Source: Daucus carota subsp. sativus (lineage: Eukaryota; Streptophyta; Magnoliopsida; Apiales; Apiaceae). Taken from it: DNA of 64,000 nucleotides. The position numbers were made by a program, and so were the translations under genes. The notes beneath the pieces were generated by a model. The model had not been told where the DNA came from. It saw nothing but the letters and a program-made list of their open reading frames with translations, and ran no database searches. Positions 11,849-23,463 of this stretch are shown in pieces. The stretch lies in assembly GCF_001625215.2 (NCBI RefSeq), contig NC_030385.2:7557135-7621134 (forward strand), read 5' to 3'. Each line of letters starts with the position of its first letter. The first letter of the stretch is position 1.

Positions 11849-14596
11849 ATGACGCTGTTCAAACTCCTTATGGTCATACACATTCTGCTCAAACTCACCA
11901 ATGTTTCTTCCCAACAAGCTGAATTCGTCTACACCGGCTTCCAGCCCAAAGACATGACCCTCGAGGGAGCGGCTACGTTTACCAGAAACGGACTCATCAA
12001 GCTCAGCAACGACAGCAAGCAACACTCCCACGCGTTCCATTCCACCCCAATCAAATTCAGAAAAAACAACGCTTCGTCGGTGCCCTCGTTCTCCACCACT
12101 TTCGCGTATTCCATAGTCTCGGAATACCCCAAAATCAGTAGCCACGGAATGACCTTCTTTATTGCACCCACCACGCCTTTCCCGGATGCTCCGCCTGTGT
12201 ATTTTGGCCTTTACAGTCCCCTGACAATGGGGAACGCCACGAATCATGTTTTCGATGTGGAGATTGATACGTTGCAGAATGATGAGTTTGGTGACATTGA
12301 TGGGAATCATATGGGGATTAATATCAATGGATTATTCTCGAATGCCTCGCATTCTGGAGGATATTATAGGGATGATACAGGGGAGTTCTTGAATTTGTCC
12401 CTGATTAATACGCCTCGGCCTATGCAGGTTTGGGTTGAGTATAGTGGCGCCAAGAAGCGGGTTGAGGTCACACTAGCTCCCCAAGGTATAGGCAAGCCCA
12501 AGAAACCGCTCATGTCGTTAGATTATGATCTTGATCAGGTGATCGATGAGGAAATGTATGTGGGTTTTTCTTGTGGGACTGGGCCAAGAACTATTTCACT
12601 GCACTATGTTCTGGGATGGAGCTTTGTGGTCAATGGTAAGGCTGCAGAGCTTGACCTGTCAAAGCTCCCAAAGCTTCCTCGAATTGGGCCTAAGAAGAAA
12701 TCAAAATTCTTGACTATTGGGTTGCCAGTGATTTTGGTGACTGTGATGGTAATGATCGTTTCGGGGATAGTTTATTATGTAAGGAGAAAGAAGAAATTCG
12801 CGGAGGTTCTGGAAGATTGGGAGCTTGAGTATGGTCCTCACAGGTTCAAGTACAAGGATTTGTATGTGGCTACTAAAGGTTTTAAAGACAAGGATTTACT
12901 GGGGGTAGGGGGTTTTGGTAAGGTTTACAGAGGTGTGTTACCAAACTCCAAAGTTGAGATTGCCGTGAAGAAGGTGTCCCATGAATCAAGACAAGGAATC
13001 AGAGAATTCATTTCTGAGATTGTTAGTATTGGGAGGCTCAGGCATCGAAACATAGTCCCCCTCTTGGGGTACTGTCGACGAAAGAGTGAATTGCTTCTGG
13101 TTTATGATTTTATGCCGAATGGGAGCTTGGATAAGGCCCTTCACGACCAACCAAAATTAAGGCTGAATTGGAGGCAGAGATTTCAGGTCATAAAGGGTGT
13201 GGCCTCAGGGCTGAACTACCTACATCAAGATTGGGAGCAGGTGGTCATTCATAGGGATGTTAAGGCTAGCAATGTTTTATTAGATCATGAATTAAATGGA
13301 AGATTAGGAGACTTTGGGCTAGCAAGACTGTATGATCATGGAACAGACCCTCAAACAACCCGTGTAGTTGGAACTATCGGTTATTTAGCCCCAGAACATC
13401 ACAGAACCGGCAAGGCCACAACTAGTACTGATGTCTATGCTTTCGGTGCATTTTTGCTAGAGGTCACTTGTGGCAAAAGGCCAATATATGTACAGCCCGG
13501 TGCAGAAGACGTGATTCTGGTTGATTGGGTGTGCTCATGTTGGAATCACGGTGACATTGTTGCTTCAGTGGATCCGAATCTAGGGATTTTTGATTATGTG
13601 AAGGCGGAAGTGGAGTTGGTTCTGAAACTTGGCCTAATGTGTTGCAACACGGAGCCTTCAGCCAGGCCTACGATGCAACAAGTTGTGCAATACTTGGAAG
13701 GTAGGGGTGTCAAACGGATAATTCGGATACGGATCTGCCTGTATCCGGATCCGAATCCGAATCCGAAAATCCATATCCGTATCCGAATCCGAATCCGAAA
13801 TTTTTTAAAGGATGATATCCGAATCCGGATCCGACGGATATTATCCGAATTCGGATAATATCCGGATCCGAATCTGATTTTTAATCAGAATTTTTATTTT
13901 TCTATTAAAATTTCTAAAAAATCATAAAAATAGTAAAAATTAAAAATTAATTTTTAAAAACTGAGTAAAAAAATTAAAATCACTAAAGAAGGTTTATATT
14001 AATATAAAAATTAATTCATATTTATCTTTCAATATAAATTTGTTATCTTTAGAATATTAAACTCAAATAAAATTATGATATATGTCTATAATATTTTAAA
14101 ATTACAAAAAAAATTATATAAATATATTATTTTATGTATACATATATAAATATACACATTATATAGTTATTGAATATATTATTTTATGTATATATATTAT
14201 ATACATATATAATATTTAATATCATATATATTTAATTTCGGATTCGGATATTATCGGATACGAATATGCCTATATCCGTATCCGTATCCGGAATTGTCGG
14301 ATTCGGATGCGGATAATATCCGCTTTGTCTCGGATACGGATAATATCCACTTTATCTCGGATACGAATGCGAATTTTTCGGACGGGTATCGGATTTTTCG
14401 GACTTTTTTGACAGCCCTATTGGAAGGTCATGCGCCGCTCCCAGAATTATCAGCAGTGATCATATCTTCGGCTGGCTTGGCATTTGAACCATTTTCTAAC
14501 ATTGCCATGTCAAATTATTCATCATCTTCTGCGGGAAAACCTTATTCTCAACCAGTTTCACTGATTGCAGATTCGATATTCTCTGGTGGTAGATGA
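11849..14596 (+). CDS. L-type lectin-domain receptor kinase, coding sequence interrupted by a hAT MITE
   Basis: Plasma-membrane receptor kinase of the LecRK family (LecRK-IV-like by wording), which senses extracellular signals in immunity or development. The uninterrupted reading frame from ATG 11849 gives: signal peptide 1-21; legume-lectin domain about 23-265 (FVYTGF, SFSTTFAYSIV, GMTFFIAPT, DVEIDTLQNDEFGDIDGNHMGI); transmembrane helix about 287-311 followed by basic RRKKK; kinase about 347-617 with GVGGFG (352-357), Lys374 in IAVKK, HRD (468-470) in IHRDVKASN, DFG (488-490), and LAPE (513-516). It is an RD kinase with all catalytic residues present. At residue 617 a 718-bp MITE (13702-14419) interrupts the frame. 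Read straight through, 52 element-encoded residues follow and the frame stops at 13858 (669 aa). Removal of the element as an intron (13701-14426) restores GHAPLPELS...FSGGR and a stop at 14596, giving 673 aa; use of the acceptor at 14414 gives 677 aa. The kinase core is whole in every case. The promoter region has TATATATTT near 11764. Confidence 0.9.
13694..14427. mobile_element. hAT-type MITE (718 bp) with 8-bp target duplication, inside the LecRK gene
   Basis: Element 13702-14419. Ends TAGGGGTGTCAAA and TTTGACAGCCCTA are inverted repeats with one mismatch. The 8-bp duplication TTGGAAGG is at 13694-13701 and 14420-14427, as expected for hAT transposition. Subterminal regions are full of short palindromic motifs built on GGATCCG, GGATAC and ATATCCG. 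The AT-rich middle has no transposase. The two copies of the duplication are identical, which suggests a fairly recent insertion. A second family member lies at 35739-36461. Confidence 0.93.
13699..13706 (+). promoter_or_regulatory. Potential splice donor made by the MITE insertion
   Basis: AG followed by GTAGGG: the G of GT is the last base of the target duplication and the T is the first base of the element. It matches the plant 5' splice consensus at -2, -1, +1 to +3 and +5. Splicing from here to AG at 14425-14426 or at 14413-14414 keeps the frame. Not shown to be used; this is read from sequence only. Confidence 0.6.
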
Positions 14597-15964
14597 ACTA
14601 CAAGTTTCAGCTTGTGTTGTAGTTGTTTTTTAGTTACTCTATTATTTAGGGATGCAGAAATGCTATCTCCATGTTCTTATGTATGGATCGATGTCGCAGT
14701 ATGCTGTATTTCCTTTACTTCATAATAAGTTTTTAGTTCTTATGTCAAGCTTGTAAAAAATCAAACACTGAAATTAGTAGCACAAACACATGTTAAAGGC
14801 TAATACTGATAATCACATAACTTCTGCTGTGTCTTTCTTTTACACTTCTCACACTTCTCTTTTTTCTTAATATTGTGTCTAAGAATTTCAAAGTTTGTTG
14901 CATAATGAATACACACTTCAAGACTTCTTATTGCATGTCTTCTCTGGAGGTTGAAAAAATCTAGTACTAGCAGTCTAGCAGACATTCAAAGAACGGCCCA
15001 CCTGCCCGTTTCCCATTTAGTCATCTTTGAGTTAAATTTCAGTGAATATTTATGTAGGAAAAATGTGGCTGCGCCTTCTTGCTTTCAAGATTATATTCAT
15101 CACATTTTTTTATCTTCTACTCCCTCCGATTTAAAATACAGATACTTTTTTCACGTATTTTTAAATCTTTTGACCACAATACATGTTTAAAATCATTGTT
15201 TTCGAATTTTTATTTTTTAAGTAATAATATCAATCATATATTTTTATTCAGAATTTTTTAAAAAAAAAATAATGATTTTTAACATATAGTCAATGGACTT
15301 AAAAATGCTTGCAAAAAAATCAAACGACTTATATTTCAAAACAGAGATAGTATACTGTTAACTAATTCTTGACTTAGAGATTATAATCTTCATCACAGCT
15401 TATTTTTGAAAAATAACACAGAAAAATTTACTTTTTTTTAGAATAAGTTCTTACTTTTATCTAAATAACAAATATACAACATCTTCTTGATATTTATGTT
15501 CAAAATAATTATAAAAATATTTATTTAAAAAAAATTAAGTGCTTAATTTTTTTAAAAAAAGAACTTTATCCAAACGGGCGTTTGCTTGACAACTTACTGA
15601 TAACTTGCTTTTAGGCGGATAAATCAAAATATTAATAAACTTTTTCTCATTAGAAAAAGATAAAATAAAATTTTAAATTAATTACATATATTTAAATATC
15701 TCCATTTTATTAAAAATCGTCAGGTGATATAACAAAAAGACATTTCGGTTTATTTTAAAATCAAAAAAGTTAAATTGAATAACAGAAAAAAAAAATTGCA
15801 TATTCTATCAATTAGCTAAAAAGGATTTTTATATAACAAAAATTGGAAATTTTAGTTACAAAATTAAGGAAGGAACGAAAAACAAAAGCAAGAATTTTAT
15901 GGATAAAAGGGTGACTAGAAGCTAGGGTTTTAGAGCAGAGCAAAAGCAAAGAGGTTGAAATTGA
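14597..15964. other. Spacer between LecRK and OEP21
   Basis: Contains the LecRK 3' flank, one Stowaway-like MITE (entered separately) and AT-rich, low-complexity sequence. No supported gene. Confidence 0.4.
15120..15350. mobile_element. Stowaway-like MITE, diverged
   Basis: Left end CTCCCTCCGATTTAAAATA after TA; right end TATTTCAAAACAGAGATAG before TA. The ends are imperfect inverted repeats, typical of an older Tc1/mariner-derived Stowaway copy. Confidence 0.65.
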
Positions 15965-18772
15965 ATGGAGACTTCTTTGAGATATGGCGGAGATTCCAAG
16001 ATTCTCAGAATCCGTGCCAAAGAGAAGATTCCCTTTGATTCCGAAACTCATCTTGAGGTATCCATTTTTTATCTTACTGTAATGCCGTTGAAATTTCATC
16101 TCTTTGTGTTATGTATATTAATTTTACCCCTTTTTTGTTGCTTGTTGAATTCAGTGTAAAATTTTGATCTTTTTAATGTGAAAGTAAGTATCTGGCAGAG
16201 ATTTGGATTGGAATGTAACTGATATACTTGCCATTTTGATATCTATAACGAGTTTTCTTATGGTTGTTATGTGTGTTTATATGTATGAAAATTGACAGCT
16301 TCATGGAGAGCTTGACACAAAGATTGGAGCTCCGAGTTTCTTGAGTGGAACAATAAGGCACTTTTACCCGGATGTATGCTCTGCTGTCTTGTTTTGCTTA
16401 TTGTAGGCATGTTCGGCTGTGGTTTGTTGCTTTGTGTTGATGTTTTTGGTGAAATCTTGTAGTTATTGGCTAGCCTTGGTCTAGGCGTGCAATATGATAA
16501 ACGACAGAAACTCCGCTATGTTGTCCGTGGGAAAAAGGAATTTCCTGTGACAGCTGATGGGATGATAAAATTTCATGTCAAGGGGAGGTGTGACATTGGC
16601 AAAGATTTTATACAGGTGCGTGTTTCGTGAATTGATGGAAATTGATCTTAGGATATTGCATATTGTGCGTAATCTTACCTATTGTCGTATCGAAAATTGA
16701 GGTACAAATACTCACTGAACTCCTCTTTGTCTTGGTCAAGAACCATTTTTTGTTGAGGAGTTTACACATCTGAGTTATGCATTTAAGAGCTGAAGTTTGT
16801 TATCACAACAGAATGAGTTTCAATGTTTGACGTCGTTTTGATTTTTTTTTAATGCAAAAGAATTAGTTATATTCAAAGGAATTTGTATAACAAAATTTTT
16901 GTTTTAAACATCTTTGGTAAGAGTAAGTCCAACAGCTTCCCTACTGAGCTACTAAGTTAAAATACAGGGAATGTATGATAAAATATGATAACATGGTGTC
17001 CTAACAGGATCCTAGTGATTCCCCTAAATCACCAAGACATCCATTTTATCCCTATTTTTAGGAACGACGGACTATTGTCTATTTTATTTTTAAGAACAAA
17101 AAATTCACTTTCATCCTTTTCTAACCACTAATTTTCACTTTCTATACTCTTTGTCCGTATCTTTTTTCACCTAGTAGTTCAAATATATGATCATTTTAAT
17201 AATAGGAAATAAAAATAAGGAATGTTGTTCTAGTTGAAATGCAGAATAATGTCCTAAACAACTTCAATACAATATTTATTATATTTATAAGGAATCCACT
17301 AGTTAGCTGTTGGACTTGCTCTAAATTTGGAAGCCATTGTCATTTTTAGTGAAATGGAGGATCAAAATATTGTATTGAGTTTGTATATAGTTTTTTGTTA
17401 TGTCTTTACACGTGTTGCATCCTCCCTAGGATTAATAAATTTGAATGCGAGTATAATTGTCAGAATTGATTCACTTTCTACTCAAAAATGTTTTTACACA
17501 GAGGAATACGAAAGGGCATGCTGAACTTACGTGGGACATTTTTAATTTCCGGAAAGACCAGGATGTAAGATTGAAGATTGGCTATGAAGTTTCTGATAAG
17601 GTATTTTTCCTTATATACTGTTGCTTGTTTTCCATTGGCCTGGTTCTGCTCATCAATGTTGTAGTTCTTGTGCAATGAAATGTAGTGACTCTTTGTTGAC
17701 TTCTGATATCAAAATGTGAATGTTTGGGTTCGTACCCCGTACCCGTCAAATGTTAGCACTTGTTACTTTATATACTAAGATATCACGTGTGAGGTGTCAA
17801 TCTTGTATATGCCTCTCCCTAGCATTACTGGGCTCAGTGTTGCAATTGTACCTCATCTGTGTGTGTACTGTCGAAGATAAAATCCTCCGGAATATGGAGC
17901 CTGATTGGTCAACTGATAGTTAGCTTTCTCATTAATACTAGTTATGTTGCCAATCGAAGATATCGTGTAATAAATTGAAGATAAACTCCTGCAATATGGA
18001 AATTGGAACCTGATTGGTCAGATGACGGCTGGCTACTTATTATTACTAGTACTAATTGCAAATCATACAATTTCAGAGTCCTCTAAAGGTAGAAATATAG
18101 AATATTGAAGCAATTTTGTGGATTCTTGAAGGTTTACTGATTGTTCTAGATACTTTTGTTAATCAAAGAATTCCCCATCTGTTCCTTATTAGTTGTCTTC
18201 CTCGAAATAATTACCTTGTGCTGTCAGTATCGTGGATCAGACAGGTTATTTACTTATTTGTGTCACTATAATGCTAACCGTACAGTAGCAACTTGTGTAA
18301 GTTTCTTTTAAATTCAAGATTTATTCAAGGATTCATGTTCCTTGCCATCTCACTACTATGGTTAAATTATACAGTAGCAACTCATGTAATTTTCTTCTAA
18401 ATTCAAGGTTCTATTAAGGATTCATGTTCCTCGTCATGAAGTGATATGTGTCTGTGTATATATAGTTTGATTAATATACACATACCTTTTTCAAGGTAAG
18501 CGATTATGGCAAAAATTTATTGTTTATATGCATGTATTTAGGATGAAGAAACTTGGACAATATTCATTTGCAAAGCTTAGGGATAGGTTGTCTTGTGTAA
18601 TGTTAAATAGCACCAAAATTATCTTAGTTTGACATCTACTTGCCTACCATACCTCGTGTCACTGAATTTTGTTATTATGTCATTGCAGATCCCCTATCTG
18701 CAGATCAGAGAAAATAATTGGACATTCAATGCTGATGTTAATGGCAAATGGAATGTGAGATACGATTTGTAA
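15965..18772 (+). CDS. OEP21: Outer envelope pore protein 21 (OEP21), 5 exons, 167 aa
   Basis: Exons 15965-16057, 16299-16373, 16463-16615, 17502-17600, 18689-18772; all GT..AG and in frame, 167 residues, the same length as the Arabidopsis proteins as I recall them. Recognised by [84 protein letters not shown] and the highly conserved end [25 protein letters not shown]21 is a beta-barrel, inwardly rectifying anion channel in the chloroplast outer envelope, thought to pass phosphorylated C3 carbons and regulated by ATP and triose phosphate. No transit peptide or alpha-helical membrane segment, as expected for a beta-barrel. Intron 3 hosts a PIF-like MITE; intron 4 contains old local duplications (about 17880-18060 and 18280-18440). 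Confidence 0.96.
16921..17321. mobile_element. PIF/Harbinger-like MITE in OEP21 intron 3
   Basis: Ends GAGTAAGTCCAACAGC and GCTGTTGGACTTGCTC with TAA duplicated on both sides (16918-16920 and 17322-17324). Same family as 9535-10268. Non-coding, 401 bp. Confidence 0.8.
17880..18440. repeat. Local duplications in OEP21 intron 4
   Basis: Two pairs of diverged direct repeats. One pair shares GAAGATAAA, AATATGGA and CCTGATTGGTCA (about 17872-17945 and 17977-18055). The other shares ACAGTAGCAACT, AATTCAAG and AAGGATTCATGTTCCT (about 18282-18342 and 18371-18432). They suggest old segmental slippage within the intron. Confidence 0.6.
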
Positions 18773-20484
18773 TAGATGAAATGATTAGAGAGTATATTGG
18801 TTTTGAGCCGAGGGTCTGGTTGTAGAGTATGTCTGCAATATATGTCCTGTTCTAGTTAATAACTATGAAAATGGCTCTAGAATTGTGAAACTCTTCGTCT
18901 TTGGCTTTGGAAAAAGATATTGCCATGTTCATTCTTCAAAACCTGAAAGAGGTAAAGCTGATTATCATTTAATCAAGTGCATGTCCTAGCAACGAAATAC
19001 GGGATATACAGGTATATAGTAGAGAGAAAAGGTATGCAGATGTTTCTAAGTCAGCCAGATTGTTTACATTAAGGACCGAGGTTTGATAAGCATTTCAAGG
19101 CCCCTGTAGATTATAGTTTAACAAACTATTTTAATCTTTTTTCTTCTAAAATTTTATTATAAAATTAGATATTATATATATTTTAAAATACGTGTATGTT
19201 TTAGGAATGCATGATGTATGCTATTGTCTTTGATTTTGGTATGCACCGTCTTTTCGTGTGGGCAATAAGATTAAGGGAGAACACGTAAAATGGGTAAGGT
19301 ACTGTTTGGGGGGGTTGTTGCAGACATCAACAGCAGCTTTTTGCTGAAAAGCATGTGAAAAACTGTTTGGTAAATCGAAAAGCAGCTTTTCTGAACAGCA
19401 GCTTTTAGCTGAAAAGCTGCTGTTAGAAAAAGCAGGTCCTCTCATGCTTTTGGAAAAAGCTACTTTTCAGCTTTTGCAGAATGCTGTTATAGATTTCATT
19501 ATAAAACCTCACCAAAAATATTATTATTATTTATATTATAACTCAAAATAAGTAAATATCAAAAAATTACCAAACAGATATCTGAATTCTACAACAACAC
19601 TTATTTTACTAGCACTTTTTCTGACAGCACAGCAATTTTTAACAGCACTCCCAAACAGACCCTAAGTATCAGGGTTGAGTATGGTTCCATTTTTCTGTAA
19701 AATCGGAACTGGAATAATAAATTCTGGTTTTTCCGGTTTTAAAATCGGAAAAAATGAATTATTCAACTAAATAAAAAAAAAATTAAAATCATGGACCTCA
19801 AGGGATTCATGGTACATGATAATAACAAGAAATCAGTAAAAAGTCATAATAATCATCTGAAGAGTCTTTGCATTAGCCACTAGTGTGTAATGTGTACTCC
19901 TGTACTGTGTTAGTGGGCAGCAGATGGAAATGAGAAGACGGAGCAGCAGCAGACATTTTTTTTTTTTTTTTTATTTTTTTAGCAGCAGACATTTTCACAA
20001 TAGCTAAACAGCAGTAAACTCATTACTGCATGAACAGTAGAAGGCCAGCAGAACACGTAATAGCAGCAGTAAAATATTGGCAGAAGGCAGATAGAAAAAT
20101 TGAATTAATGCATTAATTTACTTGGTATTTATTAATTTTCATATTCGGTTCGTTTCGGTTTGTGTACAGAATTATTTAAAACATTTCGGTTTGTGATTTT
20201 CGATTTTGATTTGGTTTAGTTTTTACGCAATTAGACGTGCAAGACATTATGTGAAATTTACTGAACGTATAAGATATTGTACTTCGATGGTGGATATATT
20301 GGTTTCACTACAATTTAAAATTAGTATGTTATTAATGTTTTAGATTGTTATTAATTGTATATATTACTCGTTATCTTCCTACATATTTCTTACACCATAC
20401 AGAAGAAGTTCGACAAATATAGTCATTCGAGTTTGGATATATTATAAACACGAGGAAGGTACGAGTGGAGTGTGATATTTTCGA

Positions 20485-20534
<50 letters not shown>

Positions 20535-20655
20535 TATTTTTGATATGTCAATTCATTTTTTAGTTAAAGTTTTTCAGTGGTTAGAGATGTTCAAGGAGAA
20601 AAAAAAATTAGAATAAACCAAACCAAACCAAACCAACCCAGTATATCCTGCTTAG
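18773..20655. other. Spacer downstream of OEP21
   Basis: OEP21 3' UTR, a MITE (19299-19662), a long T run near 19958-19975, GCAG-rich sequence, a (TA)n microsatellite at about 20489-20532 and a short AACCAAACC run near 20617. No supported gene. Confidence 0.45.
19299..19662. mobile_element. MITE with GGGTCTGTTTGGG ends
   Basis: Left end GGTACTGTTTGGG and right end CCCAAACAGACCC are inverted repeats. The inside is dominated by AGCAGCTTTT/AAAAGCTGCT motifs in both orientations, so the subterminal parts can also fold back. Probably hAT-derived; the target duplication is not clear. Confidence 0.65.
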
Positions 20656-20745
20656 AGCAGGGTCTAGGGAGGGTAAAATGTACGCAGACCATGCCCTGCT
20701 CATTTAGAGTAAGGAGGCTGTTTCCGTGAGACCCCCGTCTTAGTG
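20656..20745 (+). repeat. Au-like plant SINE remnant
   Basis: GGGTCTAGGGAGGGTAAAATGTACGCAG, written here only in part, and the later GGAGGCTGTTTCCGTGAGAC resemble the 3' body of a widespread plant SINE. The pol III boxes are not evident, so it is a truncated remnant. Assignment is from memory of the consensus. Confidence 0.45.
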
Positions 20746-20897
20746 TAAGACAAAGTTTTGTGTGAAATATAAATAAATTGTGCCTTGGCCCATGATTTCT
20801 AACACATGGGACTCACCTTTATCGGCAATGCATCTGTTCATGAATGATCTGAGCCGTTGCACCTGAGTCTTGTCTTAAAAGAATAACACCAGAACAC

Positions 20898-21083
20898 TCA
20901 AAACCTCTGTAAGCCACTAAACCGAGTCTCAACTACTCTAATACGCCGTCGCCAATCATTCTTATCTAATGTCATATCTCCCGTTCGATTTAGGGCTCCC
21001 AAATCCAAACTCAATTGATCAAACCACGTCCGACGGGGCCGACCTCTCTTTCTCTTTCCCCGAACCGAATAACATTTTATCAA
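20898..21083 (-). pseudogene. C-terminal fragment of a LINE reverse transcriptase
   Basis: The minus-strand frame reads RGKRKRGRPRRTWFDQLSLD, then MTLDKNDWRRRI and VVETRFSG. The RGRPxxTW motif followed by a DRxxWRxRI-like block is the typical C terminus of non-LTR retrotransposon polyproteins in plants. Only about 60 codons remain; the rest of the element is missing, so it is a 5'-truncated or degraded insertion. Confidence 0.7.
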
Positions 21084-21248
21084 AAATGTGTAGTTTCAAA
21101 AGTGACATGTAGGATGGATTAAATGGATATTAAATATTAGTACAAGTAATATAAATTATTTTAATTAATAAATATTTATGTATTCATAAAATATATAGTA
21201 TTTATTATGATATATCTGAGGATTATGGCATGACATATATGATATATG

Positions 21249-21257
21249 TATATAAAA
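21249..21257 (+). promoter_or_regulatory. Candidate TATA box for the ATL gene
   Basis: TATATAAAA lies 192 bp upstream of the start codon at 21449. The distance implies a 5' UTR of roughly 160 bases, rich in CT as often seen in plants. Inferred from sequence only. Confidence 0.4.
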
Positions 21258-21448
21258 TTTGGTGAAATTTTTTTGGTGGATCGCGTTTGTAAAAACATTT
21301 TCATGTCCAAATTCTAAAGCTATTTCTAAATTCCAACTCCCTTGACTGTCTATCCGACCCTTCACACCTTCCACACTTTCTCCAGCTCCTACTCTCTTTA
21401 ATTCATCAAACACACCCGCTCCCTTGTTATTCTCTTCACTTATTCTTC

Positions 21449-22015
21449 ATGACTCTCCATCTCCATCCTCATCCCAGAAGGTTCCTCACCACCACCGACT
21501 CGCCGCCGGACTCCACTTCCCCCGAATCCGCCGCCTCCGACTTCATCGTCATCCTCGCCGCTCTCCTCTGCGCCATCGTCTGTCTGCTCGGCCTCATAGC
21601 CGTCGCTCGCTGCGCCTGGATTCGCCGCTTCTCCGGCAGAATCACCGGGAATTCACCTCCTCTACCTCATCTCCATCCAAACAAAGGCCTCACCAACAAA
21701 ATTCTCAAAAAAATCCCCAAAATCACGTACTCCGCCGATGACGCCGGAAAGTACTTCGACTGCGCGATTTGCTTGACGGAGTTCGTCGCCGGAGATGTGC
21801 TCCGAGCGTTGCCGCAGTGCGGCCACGGATTCCACGCCGGATGTATAGACACGTGGCTGAAATCTCATTCGTCGTGTCCGTCGTGTAGGAAGATACTTGT
21901 GGATAGTAGTTGCCGGAAATGTAGTCAATTGACGGCGGCGGAGATGGAGATCACAGTCGCCGGAGTTGACACGGCGGCGCCGAGACGAGATGACACGTAT
22001 CGGTTCTTGCCTTAG
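21449..22015 (+). CDS. RING-H2 finger E3 ubiquitin ligase of the ATL family (ATL8/ATL80-like), 188 aa
   Basis: Single-exon gene, as is normal for ATLs. One N-terminal transmembrane helix (residues about 31-57), a basic segment, the GLD-like region KGLTNKILKKIPK (79-91), and a canonical RING-H2: C105-x2-C108-x15-C124-x-H126-x2-H129-x2-C132-x10-C143-x2-C146, with the ATL hallmark Pro122 before the third cysteine and Trp136 after the sixth ligand. ATL proteins are membrane-anchored ubiquitin ligases that act with E2 enzymes in defence, carbon/nitrogen and hormone responses. Length and the short tail fit the ATL8/ATL78/ATL79/ATL80 group. The coding sequence is much richer in G+C than its surroundings. 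A frame-shifted ORF begins at 21424 but lacks the RING, so the start at 21449 is preferred. Confidence 0.93.
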   Translation: MTLHLHPHPRRFLTTTDSPPDSTSPESAASDFIVILAALLCAIVCLLGLIAVARCAWIRRFSGRITGNSPPLPHLHPNKGLTNKILKKIPKITYSADDAGKYFDCAICLTEFVAGDVLRALPQCGHGFHAGCIDTWLKSHSSCPSCRKILVDSSCRKCSQLTAAEMEITVAGVDTAAPRRDDTYRFLP

Positions 22016-22582
22016 AATTTTCAATTAATTAAAATAATTCTTAATTATTGTGATAATTAGCTAGGTTACGTAGTTACAGCACACAGAAAAAGCATGTCTG
22101 TTAGAGGATGGCGTTAGCAACATTTCACGTCTATGTAAATATAGAAACTTTGTTGTTGTATGTTTATGCAAGTCATTTTATTTTTATATTTAATTTTGTT
22201 GATAATCGAATTAGTGGATAATTTTATTCGGTGATGTAGGATATATCATATCTTCCGTTTAATTTAAAACGATGTTTGTTTTGTGGGGCAATCAAACGGG
22301 TAGTTGTCATTATTTCTTGATTTTATTTGTTACAACCTCCATTGAATATGTAGGTCTCGACGTTGAAATTCTAATGATACAAAGTAAACCTGTGTGAGTG
22401 GTCCTGATTTGTTGGGTTTGATGTCGATTATCTTTTATTTATTATAAGAAATGATAATTATTTTATTTCTTCAAAAAAAAAATGCTAATTATTTAGAAAT
22501 TATCTTCATTTTTTTTCAAATTTAACAACGTAAAATTGATTCAACTCGGGAATACTTGACATTCACGATTGTATTCAATACA
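22016..22582. other. 3' flank of the ATL gene
   Basis: AT-rich 3' UTR and spacer. No gene or repeat recognised. Confidence 0.4.
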
Positions 22583-23371
22583 CTCCAGCAGTTATGATCC
22601 AAAAATCCAAATTTGGATCATCCAAATTCTGATCCAAATTTCTGACCAACTCCAACAGCGTGATCCAAATTTTGATCCAAATTATTTTTTGTATATTTTA
22701 TTACATAAATTTTATATTAAACTATATAATCTTAAATTTAAATTTTATTCATTATTAACTACTTATATCATATTTAATTAATTAATTTAATTATATTTTT
22801 AACATCGATCAAAGTATCTCAAAATCAAGGAAATGAACATGAAGCTCAAGTATCTCAAAATAATACGAATAGCTACCAATAATATTTTGATTATCTCGGA
22901 GCAAACAGAAATAATATGTTCGACTAAATCAAAATTTATATTTATCGTAATGTTTTCTAGTCATTTCCTGGTATTGTAATTCTATTTTATGCATTTTATG
23001 TACTTTCTATTTTATGCATGTAATGTACTCCTTTTTTTTTTTCCAATGAAATTTGCTTTTCTATTATTCTAAGTTTTTACTAAAACATTAATTTTATTAA
23101 TTAATAATTATAAACTATTATTAATTAAATATTAATAATCACAAATTAATTTTAAATCCGATAAACGAAAGATATAGAAATAACAAAATCATTATTTTAT
23201 AATAAAGTAGGTGATCCAAATTTGGATCAGTGAACAGTGGTGATCCAAATTTGGATCAGTACTATTCACTGATCCAATGATCCAAATTTGGATCACTTTT
23301 TGGATCACTGCTGGTGGAGAATTTGGGGTAATTTGTCCCAAATTTGGATCTTTGGATCACTGCTGGGTTTG
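22583..23371. mobile_element. MITE-like element built from GATCCAAATTTGGATC palindromes
   Basis: Ends CTCCAGCAGTTATGATCCAA and TTGGATCACTGCTGGG are inverted repeats. Both flanks carry clusters of the 16-bp perfect palindrome GATCCAAATTTGGATC and its half sites: at least four at the left (22598-22684) and seven at the right (23212-23358). The middle is AT-rich and non-coding. Similar arrays of subterminal motifs bind transposase in hAT and other DNA elements; the superfamily here is not certain. Confidence 0.7.
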
Positions 23372-23463
23372 CCCTTATAAACATTATTTTTGATTTGTTT
23401 TGTTTTGCATGAAAATATTATTATATATTTTGGTACATAGTCAAATAATATTTTATAAACAGA

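Noticed and set aside
11843-12310. 155-codon minus-strand ORF opposite the lectin domain of the LecRK gene
   Set aside because: It is an antisense shadow of a well-supported coding sequence and has no family resemblance.
21424-21741. 105-codon ORF starting just before the ATL gene in another frame
   Set aside because: Arg/Ser/His-rich shadow of the GC-rich ATL coding sequence; the RING-H2 is in the 21449 frame.
21662-22024. 120-codon minus-strand ORF over the RING domain
   Set aside because: Antisense shadow of ATL; no recognisable domain.
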